Shown: piece after piece, positions 44,164-52,168 of the stretch
How positions within the stretch are numbered: position 1 is the stretch's first letter
How the letters are laid out: every line of letters begins with the position of its first letter
Origin: Thermoproteota archaeon
GTDB lineage: Archaea; Thermoproteota; Thermoprotei; Gearchaeales; Gearchaeaceae
Length of the DNA stretch: 64,000 bases
Direction: 5' to 3'
Assembly (NCBI GenBank): GCA_021324265.1
Contig: JAJPJK010000002.1
Span: 1-64,000, forward strand
Notes under the pieces: generated by a model
Told to the model about the DNA's origin: nothing
Database searches by the model: none
Seen by the model: the letters and a program-made list of their open reading frames with translations, nothing else
Translations under genes and position numbers: made by a program

Positions 44164-45105
44164 GTGCAAGTGTATCGATGGTGGAAGAAAGATATACCTG
44201 AAGTGAAAGTAAAAAAAGCGAAATCAATTCTTCATAATTTTAGTACTGCAGAGCTAAATGAAAATGGTCTGGCCATAAATCCATACGTTGGTTGCCAACA
44301 TAGATGCTTATATTGCTATGCCACATATGAATGGGTTCCTGATTTTTACGACGAGATCTATGCAAAGTTTAATGCTGATAAAGTATTGATAAATGAACTC
44401 CCGATTTATGGGTCTAAAATTCCCGTGCTTATTGGCTCTGCTACAGATTCTTATCAACCTGTTGAGCTAAGGTTCAGATTGACGCGCAAGGTGATTGAAA
44501 TTCTGCAACGATATGGTGTCCCATACTATATTTTTACTAAGTCTACTGCTGTTCTTAGAGATTTGGATTTGCATAAGCGTTACAAAGATAAATGCTATAT
44601 AGTATGGTCATTGACCACGATAGATGAAAATGTGAAAAGAAAAATTGAACCTTTTGCAGCATCAGCTGAAAAAATTTTTGATGCAATGAAAAGAATGCGC
44701 GAAGCTGATATCATTTGTGGTTTAAATGTTGACCCAATAATGCCTGGCATCAATGATGATAAAAACATGATATCTATGCTGATAAAAAAGGCAAAGCAGG
44801 CTAATTGTAGTTTTATTTCAAGTGGTGTGTTAAGGCTTAGGGATGATATATGGGAGCGCATAAAACGGTTCTTAATATCAGAAAAGCGAGAGTCGCTGAT
44901 CCGAACATATGAACATCTCTATTTTAAAGAAGGTAAAAAAATTGGTTATTACTATTTCCCCAATGAAAGATATTCAAAGGACATAATTGGCTTTATAGAA
45001 GAAGAATGCATGAAGAATGGAATTCCATATGGTCTTCCTTTTATTGATATAGAGATTCGGTCTTGTTATATGGAATCTCAAAGAAAACTCATTGAGTATG
45101 CCTAG
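44164..45105 (+). CDS. Radical SAM protein, spore-photoproduct-lyase-like (COG1533)
   Basis: A 313-residue radical SAM enzyme. The iron-sulfur motif is '[10 protein letters not shown]' (CxxxCxxC) preceded by 'NPYVGC', and '[12 protein letters not shown]' follows, typical of COG1533. No photolyase activity should be assumed: most members are of unknown function. Starts GTG. The stop overlaps the acylphosphatase start by 14 bases, so the two are probably coupled. It does not look like QueE. Confidence 0.88.
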   Translation: MQVYRWWKKDIPEVKVKKAKSILHNFSTAELNENGLAINPYVGCQHRCLYCYATYEWVPDFYDEIYAKFNADKVLINELPIYGSKIPVLIGSATDSYQPVELRFRLTRKVIEILQRYGVPYYIFTKSTAVLRDLDLHKRYKDKCYIVWSLTTIDENVKRKIEPFAASAEKIFDAMKRMREADIICGLNVDPIMPGINDDKNMISMLIKKAKQANCSFISSGVLRLRDDIWERIKRFLISEKRESLIRTYEHLYFKEGKKIGYYYFPNERYSKDIIGFIEEECMKNGIPYGLPFIDIEIRSCYMESQRKLIEYA

Positions 45106-45379
45106 GCTAGTAAGGGCTCATCTTTTCATCGAAGGACTTGTTCAAGGTGTTTTCTTCAGGGCTTATACTAAAGAAGTTGCAAGAGAGAATAACGTGAATG
45201 GTTTCGTTAGAAATTTACCTGACGGAAGAGTAGAAGCAGTTCTTGAAGGTGAAGAAGAAAATGTCGCTAAGGTTATAGAATTCTGTAAGAAGGGACCTCC
45301 AGGCGCTATTGTTACAAATCTTGAAATAATTTGGGAAGAGTACAAAGGTGAATTTAACAACTTTAAAATTCTATATTAG
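45092..45379 (+). CDS. acyP: Acylphosphatase
   Basis: A 95-residue acylphosphatase that hydrolyses carboxyl-phosphate mixed anhydrides. The active-site Arg is in '[16 protein letters not shown]' and Asn in '[17 protein letters not shown]'. Normal length. Overlaps the radical SAM gene by 14 bases. Confidence 0.93.
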   Translation: MSMPRLVRAHLFIEGLVQGVFFRAYTKEVARENNVNGFVRNLPDGRVEAVLEGEEENVAKVIEFCKKGPPGAIVTNLEIIWEEYKGEFNNFKILY

Positions 45380-45413
45380 AATGTTTATATAGCGTTAATC
45401 AGACTTAAGTTTT

Positions 45414-45872
45414 ATGACTCAGTCAAGAACTGGCATATTCATTGAGGATGATTTCGATTATGCCCATTTCATACCCGGCCATCCAAAATGCTTCCCTCTT
45501 CATGGTCATACAGCTAGATTAGAGATAAGGATTCTCGGAAGCAAGAGGGATTTCGATATGATAATTGATTTTGGAGAGCTTAGATCTATGGTTAAAAGAG
45601 CCCTCTCTTCATTAGATCATAAGTTGATTGTGTCGAGGAAATATGTTAAGAGGATCGAAGATGGTCTCATTACAGTAGAATACAGCAAATTTAGCCTAAA
45701 GATACCCATTGAACATGTATACATAATGGATAGTGAAGTTACAACTGAAAATCTTTCTGAGGAAATATGCAAAATCCTCCTGAATTATCTTCCTGAAAAT
45801 ATTGAAAATGTCGAGGTAAATGTTTATGAAGGAAATAGAAAGGGAGCTTTCTCAAATAGAGCCAGAGAATAG
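45414..45872 (+). CDS. queD: 6-carboxytetrahydropterin synthase (QueD/PTPS family)
   Basis: A 152-residue PTPS-fold enzyme. Zinc-binding His occur in 'FDYAHF' and 'LHGHTARLEI', and the catalytic Cys in 'HPKCFPLHGH'. In archaea it makes 6-carboxy-tetrahydropterin for the deazaguanine precursor of archaeosine. The promoter 'gtttatatagc' lies about 25-33 bases upstream. The 3' end overlaps queC, consistent with one pathway operon. Confidence 0.92.
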   Translation: MTQSRTGIFIEDDFDYAHFIPGHPKCFPLHGHTARLEIRILGSKRDFDMIIDFGELRSMVKRALSSLDHKLIVSRKYVKRIEDGLITVEYSKFSLKIPIEHVYIMDSEVTTENLSEEICKILLNYLPENIENVEVNVYEGNRKGAFSNRARE

Positions 45873-46521
45873 GTCGTGTGTTCTATTATTCTCTGGCGGC
45901 ATAGATTCGACCGTTTTACTGTTCATGCTAAAGCGGATGGGATTCACTATAAATCTACTTACAATAAATTATGGAGATAGGAATCCTAAAGAAACGGAAG
46001 CATGCGAAGCCTTGGCAAAGATCGCGAAACCTGCAAGCTTCTTTGAAGTTGAGTTAGATTTCATGCGCGAAAGCATAACACTCTATCAGCAAAACGGAAA
46101 TGATATGATGAGGGATATAATTAAGGAACTCCCTACTTTTTACATCCCTGCACGCAATATGATATTTCTCTCCATTGCTGCATATTATGCTGAATTCCTA
46201 AACTCTCGCTTTATATTCACAGGGCATGTAAAGGAAGATGTCTCTCTTCTTCCTGATGTGAGCGATGTGTTTGTACAGAGGCTTAACGAATTATTAAAAT
46301 ATGGGACGTATGCAGGGAAGAAAGGAAAATTGAAAGTTATGTTACCTTTTTCTAATATTAGTAAGGATGAACTAGTAGAGTTTGCTGTAAAGTATGAAGT
46401 GCCTCTGGAGTACACGTGGAGTTGTCATGAGCTTGTAGATAATCATTGTGGAAGATGCAGAGGATGTATGGACAGGAAACGGTTCATGGATAATTATGAG
46501 CGAATTAAACGAAATGGATAA
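45820..46521 (+). CDS. queC: 7-cyano-7-deazaguanine synthase
   Basis: A 233-residue PP-loop ATPase turning CDG into preQ0, the base inserted at G15 of tRNA and then converted to archaeosine. The PP-loop is 'LLFSGGIDSTVLL', and the zinc Cys set is 'CGRCRGC' with an upstream Cys. An SD-like 'gaggt' precedes the first ATG by only two bases and the second (45826) by eight, so 45826 may be the true start. Overlaps queD. Confidence 0.93.
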   Translation: MFMKEIERELSQIEPENRSCVLLFSGGIDSTVLLFMLKRMGFTINLLTINYGDRNPKETEACEALAKIAKPASFFEVELDFMRESITLYQQNGNDMMRDIIKELPTFYIPARNMIFLSIAAYYAEFLNSRFIFTGHVKEDVSLLPDVSDVFVQRLNELLKYGTYAGKKGKLKVMLPFSNISKDELVEFAVKYEVPLEYTWSCHELVDNHCGRCRGCMDRKRFMDNYERIKRNG

Positions 46522-46550
46522 ATGCGAGATAGTTTCTCATAAGCTAGACC

Positions 46551-47267
46551 ATGAATATTGATATTTCAAAAGTAAAGGACATTCATGAGGAACATAAGGA
46601 TAGCGTGGTATACGCGGGCGTCACCAACCTCAATGTACTAATGAAGTTAAGAGATATGCGTCTACCTGTAAATCTAACCATATTGGTTCCTACGAACAAA
46701 AGAGGCGTCCATATGAGTAGGCTCATCGGTGCAGTAAAGAAAGTTTCAAATGACGATGACTACATTGAGGATCTACTTAGAAAGATATGTGAAGAGATTA
46801 ATAGGCTTCATGGCTCTGAGTGTAAGATCATAGCTAAGTTTGATTATCCTTTAAAACATTCAGACCAGTTTTTAAAAGTTAAAGTTGAACTTGGGTCAAA
46901 AGGTAGCATAAAATATGTTTTCAAACTATTGGGAATTACTGCATGTCCTTGCAGTAAGGAGATTACAGGCATTGGTCATATGCAAAGGGCAATGCTAATC
47001 ATAGATATAGAAAGTACTACCATTTTGGACTTCGATGATGTTGCTTCTAAGATGGCAGAGTGCTTTTCTTCAGTGCCTGCGGAATATTTAAAAAGGTTGG
47101 ATGAGGCAAAGCTTATCTTAAAGTCTCAGGAAAATCCTAGGTTTGTAGAAGACGTTGTAAGAGAAGCGCTTAAGAGGTTTAGTATGGCCAATAAAATAAT
47201 GTGCAGAGCATACGAATCTATTCATTCTCATGATGCATTTGCTATGTGGTACAGATCGTTATCTTAG
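46551..47267 (+). CDS. folE2: GTP cyclohydrolase, FolE2/MptA family
   Basis: A 238-residue T-fold enzyme of the type IB GTP cyclohydrolase family, catalysing the first step from GTP toward pterins and 7-deazaguanine. The conserved 'GVTNLNVLMKLRD' and 'ITACPCSKEITGIGHMQRA' segments are present, with the active-site Cys in the latter. Whether it makes dihydroneopterin triphosphate (FolE2) or the cyclic phosphate (MptA) cannot be read from the sequence; next to queD/queC it presumably feeds archaeosine. Confidence 0.9.
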   Translation: MNIDISKVKDIHEEHKDSVVYAGVTNLNVLMKLRDMRLPVNLTILVPTNKRGVHMSRLIGAVKKVSNDDDYIEDLLRKICEEINRLHGSECKIIAKFDYPLKHSDQFLKVKVELGSKGSIKYVFKLLGITACPCSKEITGIGHMQRAMLIIDIESTTILDFDDVASKMAECFSSVPAEYLKRLDEAKLILKSQENPRFVEDVVREALKRFSMANKIMCRAYESIHSHDAFAMWYRSLS

Positions 47268-47302
47268 AAAATTTTTATTGTTACGCTGTGAATATTAAAA
47301 TA

Positions 47303-47387
47303 GCTCCGGTAGCTCAGTTGGGAGAGCGCCCGGCTGAAGATGTCATCGGATACCGGGAGGTCGCTGGTTCAAATCCGGCCCGGAGCA
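47303..47387 (+). tRNA. tRNA-Phe (GAA) with 12-nt intron
   Basis: Acceptor 'gctccgg'/'ccggagc', D arm gctc/gagc, anticodon stem cccgg/ccggg, loop 'ctgaaga' after splicing, T arm 'gctggttcaaatccggc'. The intron is 47340-47351 ('atgtcatcggat') between positions 37 and 38; boundaries can shift by a base because of a repeated A. Twelve nucleotides is near the lower limit for archaeal tRNA introns. No encoded CCA. Confidence 0.9.
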
Positions 47388-47435
47388 TAGAATAAACCTA
47401 ATATATTACTTTTCTTCATGATATCTAAGATATAT

Positions 47436-47568
47436 CCCTCGGTAGCGTAGCCTGGTAACGCATCCGGCTGTAGGGTTTCCCCGTATAGGCAAGGTGGTCC
47501 TAGACCTCCGATGAGCCTATATCAAGGCAGAAACCGGAAGATCGCTGGTTCAAATCCGGCCCGAGGGA
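47436..47568 (+). tRNA. tRNA-Tyr (GTA) with 59-nt intron
   Basis: Acceptor 'ccctcgg'/'ccgaggg' gives the archaeal C1-G72 identity pair, D arm gcg/cgc, anticodon stem tccgg/ccgga, T arm 'gctggttcaaatccggc'. The loop is 'ctgtaga' once the intron 47474-47532 is removed at position 37/38. The intron contains the complementary stretches 'ccgtataggc' and 'gcctatatc', which may form its hairpin. Confidence 0.9.
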
Positions 47569-47607
47569 TTCAAAGATTTAAGATTAGTCGCATTATTTTT
47601 TGATTGT

Positions 47608-47682
47608 GCGACCGTAGTCTAGCCAGGACTAGGACACCGGCTTTCCGAGCCGAGGACCCGGGTTCAAATCCCGGCGGTCGCA
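47608..47682 (+). tRNA. tRNA-Gly (TCC)
   Basis: Acceptor 'gcgaccg'/'cggtcgc', T arm 'cccgggttcaaatcccgg', anticodon loop 'tttccga' giving TCC. The outermost anticodon-stem pair would be C27-A43, a mismatch; the other four pairs hold. No intron and no encoded CCA. Third of a tRNA-Phe, -Tyr, -Gly cluster. Confidence 0.87.
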
Positions 47683-47720
47683 TGAAAAAGTTTATAATGT
47701 TTCTTTGAGAGATTCACATA

Positions 47721-48083
47721 GTGAGCGAAGGAAACGAGTCCCTATTTAGAAAAATAAAAGAAAGAATAGGAAGCTTTGTGGAGGTAAGAACAATAGATGA
47801 TCGAGTTATAGTTGGGAAATTAGCTTCTTTCAACCCTGAGGATGGTAGTATTTTGATCGAGAAGGCAATTGAAAAAAACAGGAAAATCCCAAGTGTTTAT
47901 ATAAGTGGCGTAGCAGTCGCGCAAATAAATTTCTTTGAAAAGGGTAATGAGGAAGAGCAGATCGATGACAAGGTTGCAGCGTTACTAAAAGTAGATCCTA
48001 CATTGACATATGAGGAGATCGCCAAAATCTTAGATATACCTGTAAATTTGGCTCAAAAAGTTGTGAGAAGATTGATGAAATGA
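47721..48083 (+). CDS. LSm (Sm-like) protein with C-terminal helical domain
   Basis: A 120-residue archaeal Sm protein starting with GTG. The Sm1 region is 'GSFVEVRTIDDRVIVGKLAS' and Sm2 is 'VYISGVAVAQINFF', with a charged linker and a C-terminal helix-turn-helix-like part ('TYEEIAKILDIPVNLAQKVV'). Sm rings bind U-rich RNA. The extra domain sets it apart from the minimal SmAP1 proteins of about 75-80 residues. It lies just after three tRNA genes and just before a candidate C/D sRNA. Confidence 0.85.
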   Translation: MSEGNESLFRKIKERIGSFVEVRTIDDRVIVGKLASFNPEDGSILIEKAIEKNRKIPSVYISGVAVAQINFFEKGNEEEQIDDKVAALLKVDPTLTYEEIAKILDIPVNLAQKVVRRLMK

Positions 48084-48133
48084 TGAAAATGCCCTTATGA
48101 CCTATGGGATGATTAAGATCTTGAGTGCTGAAT
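48079..48133 (+). ncRNA. Candidate C/D-box guide sRNA
   Basis: A C box 'tgatga' (48081-48086), then 10 bases, a D'-like 'atga' (48097-48100), a C'-like 'atgatt' (48109-48114), 13 bases, and a D box 'ctga' (48128-48131). This is the size and spacing of archaeal C/D sRNAs that guide 2'-O-methylation. The internal boxes deviate from consensus, and the C box overlaps the LSm stop codon. Pattern match only; targets not identified. Confidence 0.4.
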
Positions 48134-48165
48134 AGCGATTTAAGAACTGCCGAGATATTAATTCG

Positions 48166-49194
48166 ATGAAAGTAGTTAGACTTTACAGACATGGAGGTGT
48201 AGAAAACCTAAAGCTAGAAGAGGACAGAATACCTGCACCAAAGGAAAATGAGGTCCTTGTGCGTATTCGTGCCTGTTCTATGAACAGATTGGATATATGG
48301 ACAAGGGTAGGCTATCCTGGCGTAAATATTCCTCTACCCATCATATTAGGGAGCGATATCGCAGGCTCTGTTGAAGATATGGGAAGCGAGGTTAGGAATT
48401 TCTCTAAAGGCGATAAAGTACTTCTCTATCCTGCCCTTGTTTGCAATAGGTGTGAGTACTGTATTGCAGGTGAACATTCGATGTGCGACGATCTTAGAAT
48501 ATTAGGTCATCTCGTTGATGGAGGTTATAGAGAATATATCGCAGTACCCGAGGATATATTATATAAAATTGATTCTTCAAGAAGCTTTGAAGAAGCCTCC
48601 TGTTTACCGGTAACCGGTACAACAGCATGGAGGGCTATATTTACCAAAGCTTCTCCAAAGCCTGGCGATGTCGCCTTTGTTTGGGGCGCAGGCAGCGGCA
48701 CAGGAATTATGCTCATACAACTTCTCAAAAATTTGGGTTGCAAGGTAATTTCTACAGCTGGGAGTGAAGAAAAGGAGAAGCGTGCTTATTCATTGGGTTG
48801 TGACTTAGTGATAAACTACAAGAAAGAAAATGTTGTAACGAGGGTTCAAGAATTCACAAATGGAAAGGGGGTAGATGTAGTGATAGATAGTGTCGGTTCT
48901 TCAACTTTTGAAACTAGCATCAAAATATGCAAGAAAGGAGGGAAACTTGTTTTCTTTGGCGCTACGAGCGGTGATCTTGTATCATACGGAGTAAGAATAG
49001 CCTATCGCAGACAGATAACTCTACTGGGCTCATATTTGGGTTCAAAATCTGAGTTTGCGAGGATGCTGAAGCTTTTCAATGAAGGTAAGCTTAAACCTGT
49101 CATAGATTCGATTTTTAAGCTTGATGAAGTTCAAAAAGCGCATCAGAGAATGGAGCAAAATCTCCATTTCGGTAAGATTGTCATCATACCTTAA
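48166..49194 (+). CDS. Zinc-dependent alcohol dehydrogenase (MDR family)
   Basis: A 342-residue medium-chain dehydrogenase/reductase. The structural zinc lobe has Cys in 'CNRCEYCIAGEHSMCDD'. The cofactor motif is 'WGAGSGTGIMLIQLLKNLGC'. In the catalytic zone 'ILGSDIAGSVEDMG' lacks the usual GHE glutamate set, so the catalytic zinc may be absent or differently bound. Substrate unknown. Its stop shares a base with the start of the THUMP gene. Confidence 0.9.
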   Translation: MKVVRLYRHGGVENLKLEEDRIPAPKENEVLVRIRACSMNRLDIWTRVGYPGVNIPLPIILGSDIAGSVEDMGSEVRNFSKGDKVLLYPALVCNRCEYCIAGEHSMCDDLRILGHLVDGGYREYIAVPEDILYKIDSSRSFEEASCLPVTGTTAWRAIFTKASPKPGDVAFVWGAGSGTGIMLIQLLKNLGCKVISTAGSEEKEKRAYSLGCDLVINYKKENVVTRVQEFTNGKGVDVVIDSVGSSTFETSIKICKKGGKLVFFGATSGDLVSYGVRIAYRRQITLLGSYLGSKSEFARMLKLFNEGKLKPVIDSIFKLDEVQKAHQRMEQNLHFGKIVIIP

Positions 49195-49679
49195 TGAAAC
49201 TTCTTGTTACATGCAAACCTCTTAAGGAAAAGAAAGCGCTGGAGGAAATTTTGAGTTTAATTTTTCAGATCGATGCACATGCCAGAGTAGATGAACATCA
49301 GATAAAGCCAGGCCTTTTTACTGTGGAAACAAAAGCAAAAAAAGAAGAAATAGCAAGGATTCTACTAAAAGCAAGACGCTCGTATATAAAAAAAGTTATT
49401 CCTGTCGAGATGATTACTCGTGATTTAATTGCGTTAAAAGAGCTTATTAAGAAAATCGAAAAGGGGAAAAGGATAGCTGTTAGGTGCTCACATAGGTTTG
49501 GAGTAAGCTCAAAGAATGTAGAAATTCTTTTAGGCAATATTGCGAAATCTGAAGGTCTTAATATAGATCTTGAAAATCCCGATTATGTACTGATCATCGA
49601 GCCTGTTCGTGATCTCTATTATGCCTCTATCCTTTCATTTCTGGAATATAAGATTCTGACAGGTAGAAAATCGATATAA
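49194..49679 (+). CDS. THUMP-domain protein
   Basis: A 161-residue protein formed almost entirely of a THUMP-like RNA-binding domain: 'GLFTVETKAKKEEIARIL', 'KGKRIAVRCSHRFGVSSKNV' and 'DLENPDYVLIIEPVRDLYYA' follow the THUMP pattern. No catalytic domain is attached, so it may act as a tRNA-binding partner, like Tan1-type proteins that assist tRNA acetylation. It begins on the last base of the alcohol dehydrogenase gene. Confidence 0.8.
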   Translation: MKLLVTCKPLKEKKALEEILSLIFQIDAHARVDEHQIKPGLFTVETKAKKEEIARILLKARRSYIKKVIPVEMITRDLIALKELIKKIEKGKRIAVRCSHRFGVSSKNVEILLGNIAKSEGLNIDLENPDYVLIIEPVRDLYYASILSFLEYKILTGRKSI

Positions 49680-49704
49680 ACCATTGATAATAATTAATAA
49701 CTAG

Positions 49705-50898
49705 ATGTCCGAAAATGATTTTGAAAGATATTTTCGATCATCTTATCTATTCAAAGATGAAAGTAAGTTATTCCCTGAGCATGTTCCTGCTTATCTTCCT
49801 TTTAGGGAAGAGCAAATCAAAAGACTGATATTCTTTTTTAGGGGGTTGGTAGAACCAGAAAATTTTGTTTTTTACAGGGCGATATGCTACGGTCCCGCGG
49901 GTACAGGTAAGACAGCTGTGGCGAAATTCTTCGGGAAGCTTATAATCGAGGAAGCAAAAAAGAAAGGTACAAATTTACGCTTTATACACATAAACTGTCA
50001 TCTTGAAAGGACTTATTTCATGATAGTAAGTAAGATAGCAGAAAGTCTCATAGCAGGCATTCCAAAGCGAGGCTTTTCTCCTAAACAATATCTTGCATGG
50101 ATTTTGGAATATCTGGAGGATGAAAACATTAAGTTATTGATTTGCCTCGATGAAGCAGACTATATCATAAGAAATGATCCTGAAATTTTATATGATCTAA
50201 CTAGATCCTCTGAGCTCGATTCAGCTAAAGTAAGGTTGAATTTATTGATCATTTTAAGAGATATATCGATTCTCTATAATCTAGACGAAAGTGTGCTTAG
50301 TACTCTTCAAAGAAATCTGAATCAATTCAATCCTTATACTTATTTCGAAATAAAGGAAATATTAAAGGAAAGGATAGGTGAGGCCTTTCTGCCTAATACA
50401 GTAGAAGAAGGTGTTATAGATAGTATAGCAATGAAAGCAGGCGTCGACAGGGGTGGAAGAGGCGATGCAAGGTTTGCACTAGAGCTCATTTGGAGGGCAG
50501 GTAAAATTGCGGAAATAGAAAACTCGCGCAGAGTAAATATTGAACATCTGAGGAAGGCCATGAGTGAAATATATCCAGGCATAACGAGCGAAGTATTCGA
50601 TACGTTGCTTGAAGAGGAAAAAATTTTGTTGTTATCTATTTGCAGGGCATTAAGAGAGGAAAAAGCTGCAATGGTGAGCACGAGGTCTGTGAAGGAATAT
50701 TATGACTTGATTTGCGAAAAGCTAAAGAGGAAGCCGAAAGGATATACTCAATTTTGGAGCTATATACAAAGCCTTAGGAATAAAAACTTAATTAACGTTT
50801 CTGTGATGAATGAAAAAAGGGGCAGAAGAGGCTACATTTCAATAGACTTTCCAATAGATAGCTTGGAGAATAAACTGCTTGAGTATGTCAAAGCCTAG
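49705..50898 (+). CDS. cdc6: Orc1/Cdc6 replication initiator
   Basis: A 397-residue AAA+ origin-binding protein. Walker A 'YGPAGTGKTAVAKF', Walker B 'ICLDEADYI', sensor 1 and 2 ('GDARFALELIWRAG') and a C-terminal winged-helix domain ('VKEYYDLICEKLKRKPKGY') are present. Only 25 bases separate it from the THUMP gene, and I see no origin-recognition repeats there. It opens the replication island and overlaps the next winged-helix gene. Confidence 0.92.
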   Translation: MSENDFERYFRSSYLFKDESKLFPEHVPAYLPFREEQIKRLIFFFRGLVEPENFVFYRAICYGPAGTGKTAVAKFFGKLIIEEAKKKGTNLRFIHINCHLERTYFMIVSKIAESLIAGIPKRGFSPKQYLAWILEYLEDENIKLLICLDEADYIIRNDPEILYDLTRSSELDSAKVRLNLLIILRDISILYNLDESVLSTLQRNLNQFNPYTYFEIKEILKERIGEAFLPNTVEEGVIDSIAMKAGVDRGGRGDARFALELIWRAGKIAEIENSRRVNIEHLRKAMSEIYPGITSEVFDTLLEEEKILLLSICRALREEKAAMVSTRSVKEYYDLICEKLKRKPKGYTQFWSYIQSLRNKNLINVSVMNEKRGRRGYISIDFPIDSLENKLLEYVKA

Positions 50899-51160
50899 TA
50901 GAGTAGAGGAATTGCTTGGTAGCAGATGGAAGGTTAGGATGATCAAGGAGCTAGTAAATGAAAATGAAATAAACATTAGCGCACTTGTTAAAAGGTCGCA
51001 TTCATTTTTCAGAACGGCAACAGAGTATATCGAGTTTCTAAAGGAAATAGGTCTTGTTAAAGAAAAGAGATTTGGGAAGGTTCGAATTGTGGTAGTGAAT
51101 AGGAATTCTGAATATTATTTTCTCCTAAAAAGGCTCATTGAAGTTATCGAAACAAAATAG
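50885..51160 (+). CDS. Winged-helix DNA-binding protein
   Basis: A 91-residue protein with one winged helix-turn-helix: 'RWKVRMIKELVNENEINISA' (helices 1-2), 'SFFRTATEYIEFLKEIGLVK' (recognition helix and wing). The ATG at 50885 overlaps the cdc6 stop by 14 bases. Likely a transcriptional regulator; the overlap suggests it may control or accompany cdc6 expression. Target unknown. Confidence 0.8.
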   Translation: MSKPSRVEELLGSRWKVRMIKELVNENEINISALVKRSHSFFRTATEYIEFLKEIGLVKEKRFGKVRIVVVNRNSEYYFLLKRLIEVIETK

Positions 51161-51199
51161 AAAGTTTATTTCAATTTAATTGGAATAAAATAGGGAGTA

Positions 51200-52168
51200 A
51201 TGAGTGAAGAATTACTCTGGATAGAAAAGTATCGTCCTAAGACCTTAGATGAGATTGTTAATCAGGAAGACATTATAAGAAGCTTGAAGAGGCTTATAGA
51301 AGAAAAGAATATGCCGCATCTACTTTTCACTGGACCTCCTGGTGTTGGGAAGACAGCTACCGCGTTGGCTTTCGTTCGAGAATTATATGGAGAGGAATGG
51401 AGGAATAATGTGCTTGAATTAAATGCAAGCGATGAAAGGGGTATTGATACGATAAGAGAAAAGATTAGGGAAAGATTCGCTAAAACTCTTCCTCTTGGAG
51501 ATATACCTTTTAAGATCGTCATCTTAGATGAGAGCGATGCAATGACAAGTGAAGCGCAAACAGCATTGAGGAGAATTATGGAGATTTATGCTAGGAATAT
51601 TCGCTTTATACTTACTTGTAACTATAGCAACCGAATCATTGAACCTATACAATCGAGAACAGTTGTTCTCAGATTTCTACCGCTTGAAAAGGAGCATGTG
51701 ATTAAAAGGCTAAATTATATCGCAAATAACGAGAAGGTGAAAATAGATGAACAAGCATTGGAAACAATTTTTGATCTCAGTAACGGTGATCTTCGAAGAG
51801 CAATCAATCTGCTTCAAAGTGCTTCATTGTTTGGTGAGGTCACTTCTGAAGTTGTATATAAAGTTGCGGGTGCTGTAAAGCCAAGGGAAGTGAAGGCGAT
51901 TTTCGACAGCCTAATAAAAGGAAATTTTGAAAGCGCAAGGGATGCGGTGCTGAAGATGCTTTTCAATGATGGCATTTCAGGGACGGAAATAATATACTAT
52001 TTGTATAGGGAAGTCTATAGGCTTAATGTTCCTGATGAATGTAAACTGAATCTCATTGAAGTCCTAGGCGAATATGAATATAGAATCCTTGAAGGATCAA
52101 GTGAAGAGATACAGCTCAATTCAATGCTCGCGAAGATGCAGTTAATTCTCAAAAATTATTCTAAATGA
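51200..52168 (+). CDS. rfcS: Replication factor C small subunit
   Basis: A 322-residue clamp-loader AAA+ subunit. RFC boxes are clear: 'WIEKYRPKTLDEIV' (II), 'LLFTGPPGVGKTATALA' (III), 'NASDERG' (IV), 'VILDESDAMT' (V) and the 'SRTVVLRF' stretch (VII) with SRT rather than the usual SRC. It works with RfcL to load PCNA. ATGA overlap with rfcL. The AT-rich 'tttcaatttaattggaa' upstream holds its promoter. Confidence 0.95.
   Translation: MSEELLWIEKYRPKTLDEIVNQEDIIRSLKRLIEEKNMPHLLFTGPPGVGKTATALAFVRELYGEEWRNNVLELNASDERGIDTIREKIRERFAKTLPLGDIPFKIVILDESDAMTSEAQTALRRIMEIYARNIRFILTCNYSNRIIEPIQSRTVVLRFLPLEKEHVIKRLNYIANNEKVKIDEQALETIFDLSNGDLRRAINLLQSASLFGEVTSEVVYKVAGAVKPREVKAIFDSLIKGNFESARDAVLKMLFNDGISGTEIIYYLYREVYRLNVPDECKLNLIEVLGEYEYRILEGSSEEIQLNSMLAKMQLILKNYSK

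Noticed and set aside
44164-45105. Radical SAM protein as QueE
   Set aside because: The CxxxCxxC context and length match COG1533 (spore photoproduct lyase-like) rather than QueE, despite nearby queD and queC.
47435-47569. tRNA-Tyr starting one base earlier (T1)
   Set aside because: That alignment shifts the D arm out of register; starting at 47436 restores T8, A9, the gcg/cgc D stem and the C1-G72 pair expected for archaeal tRNA-Tyr.
49680-49704. Replication origin beside cdc6
   Set aside because: The gap is only 25 bases, with no origin-recognition-box repeats; no other gap in the window is long enough to hold a typical origin.
51161-51199. Imperfect palindrome upstream of rfcS
   Set aside because: 'tttcaatttaattggaa' is only partly symmetrical and is adequately explained as an A/T-rich promoter.
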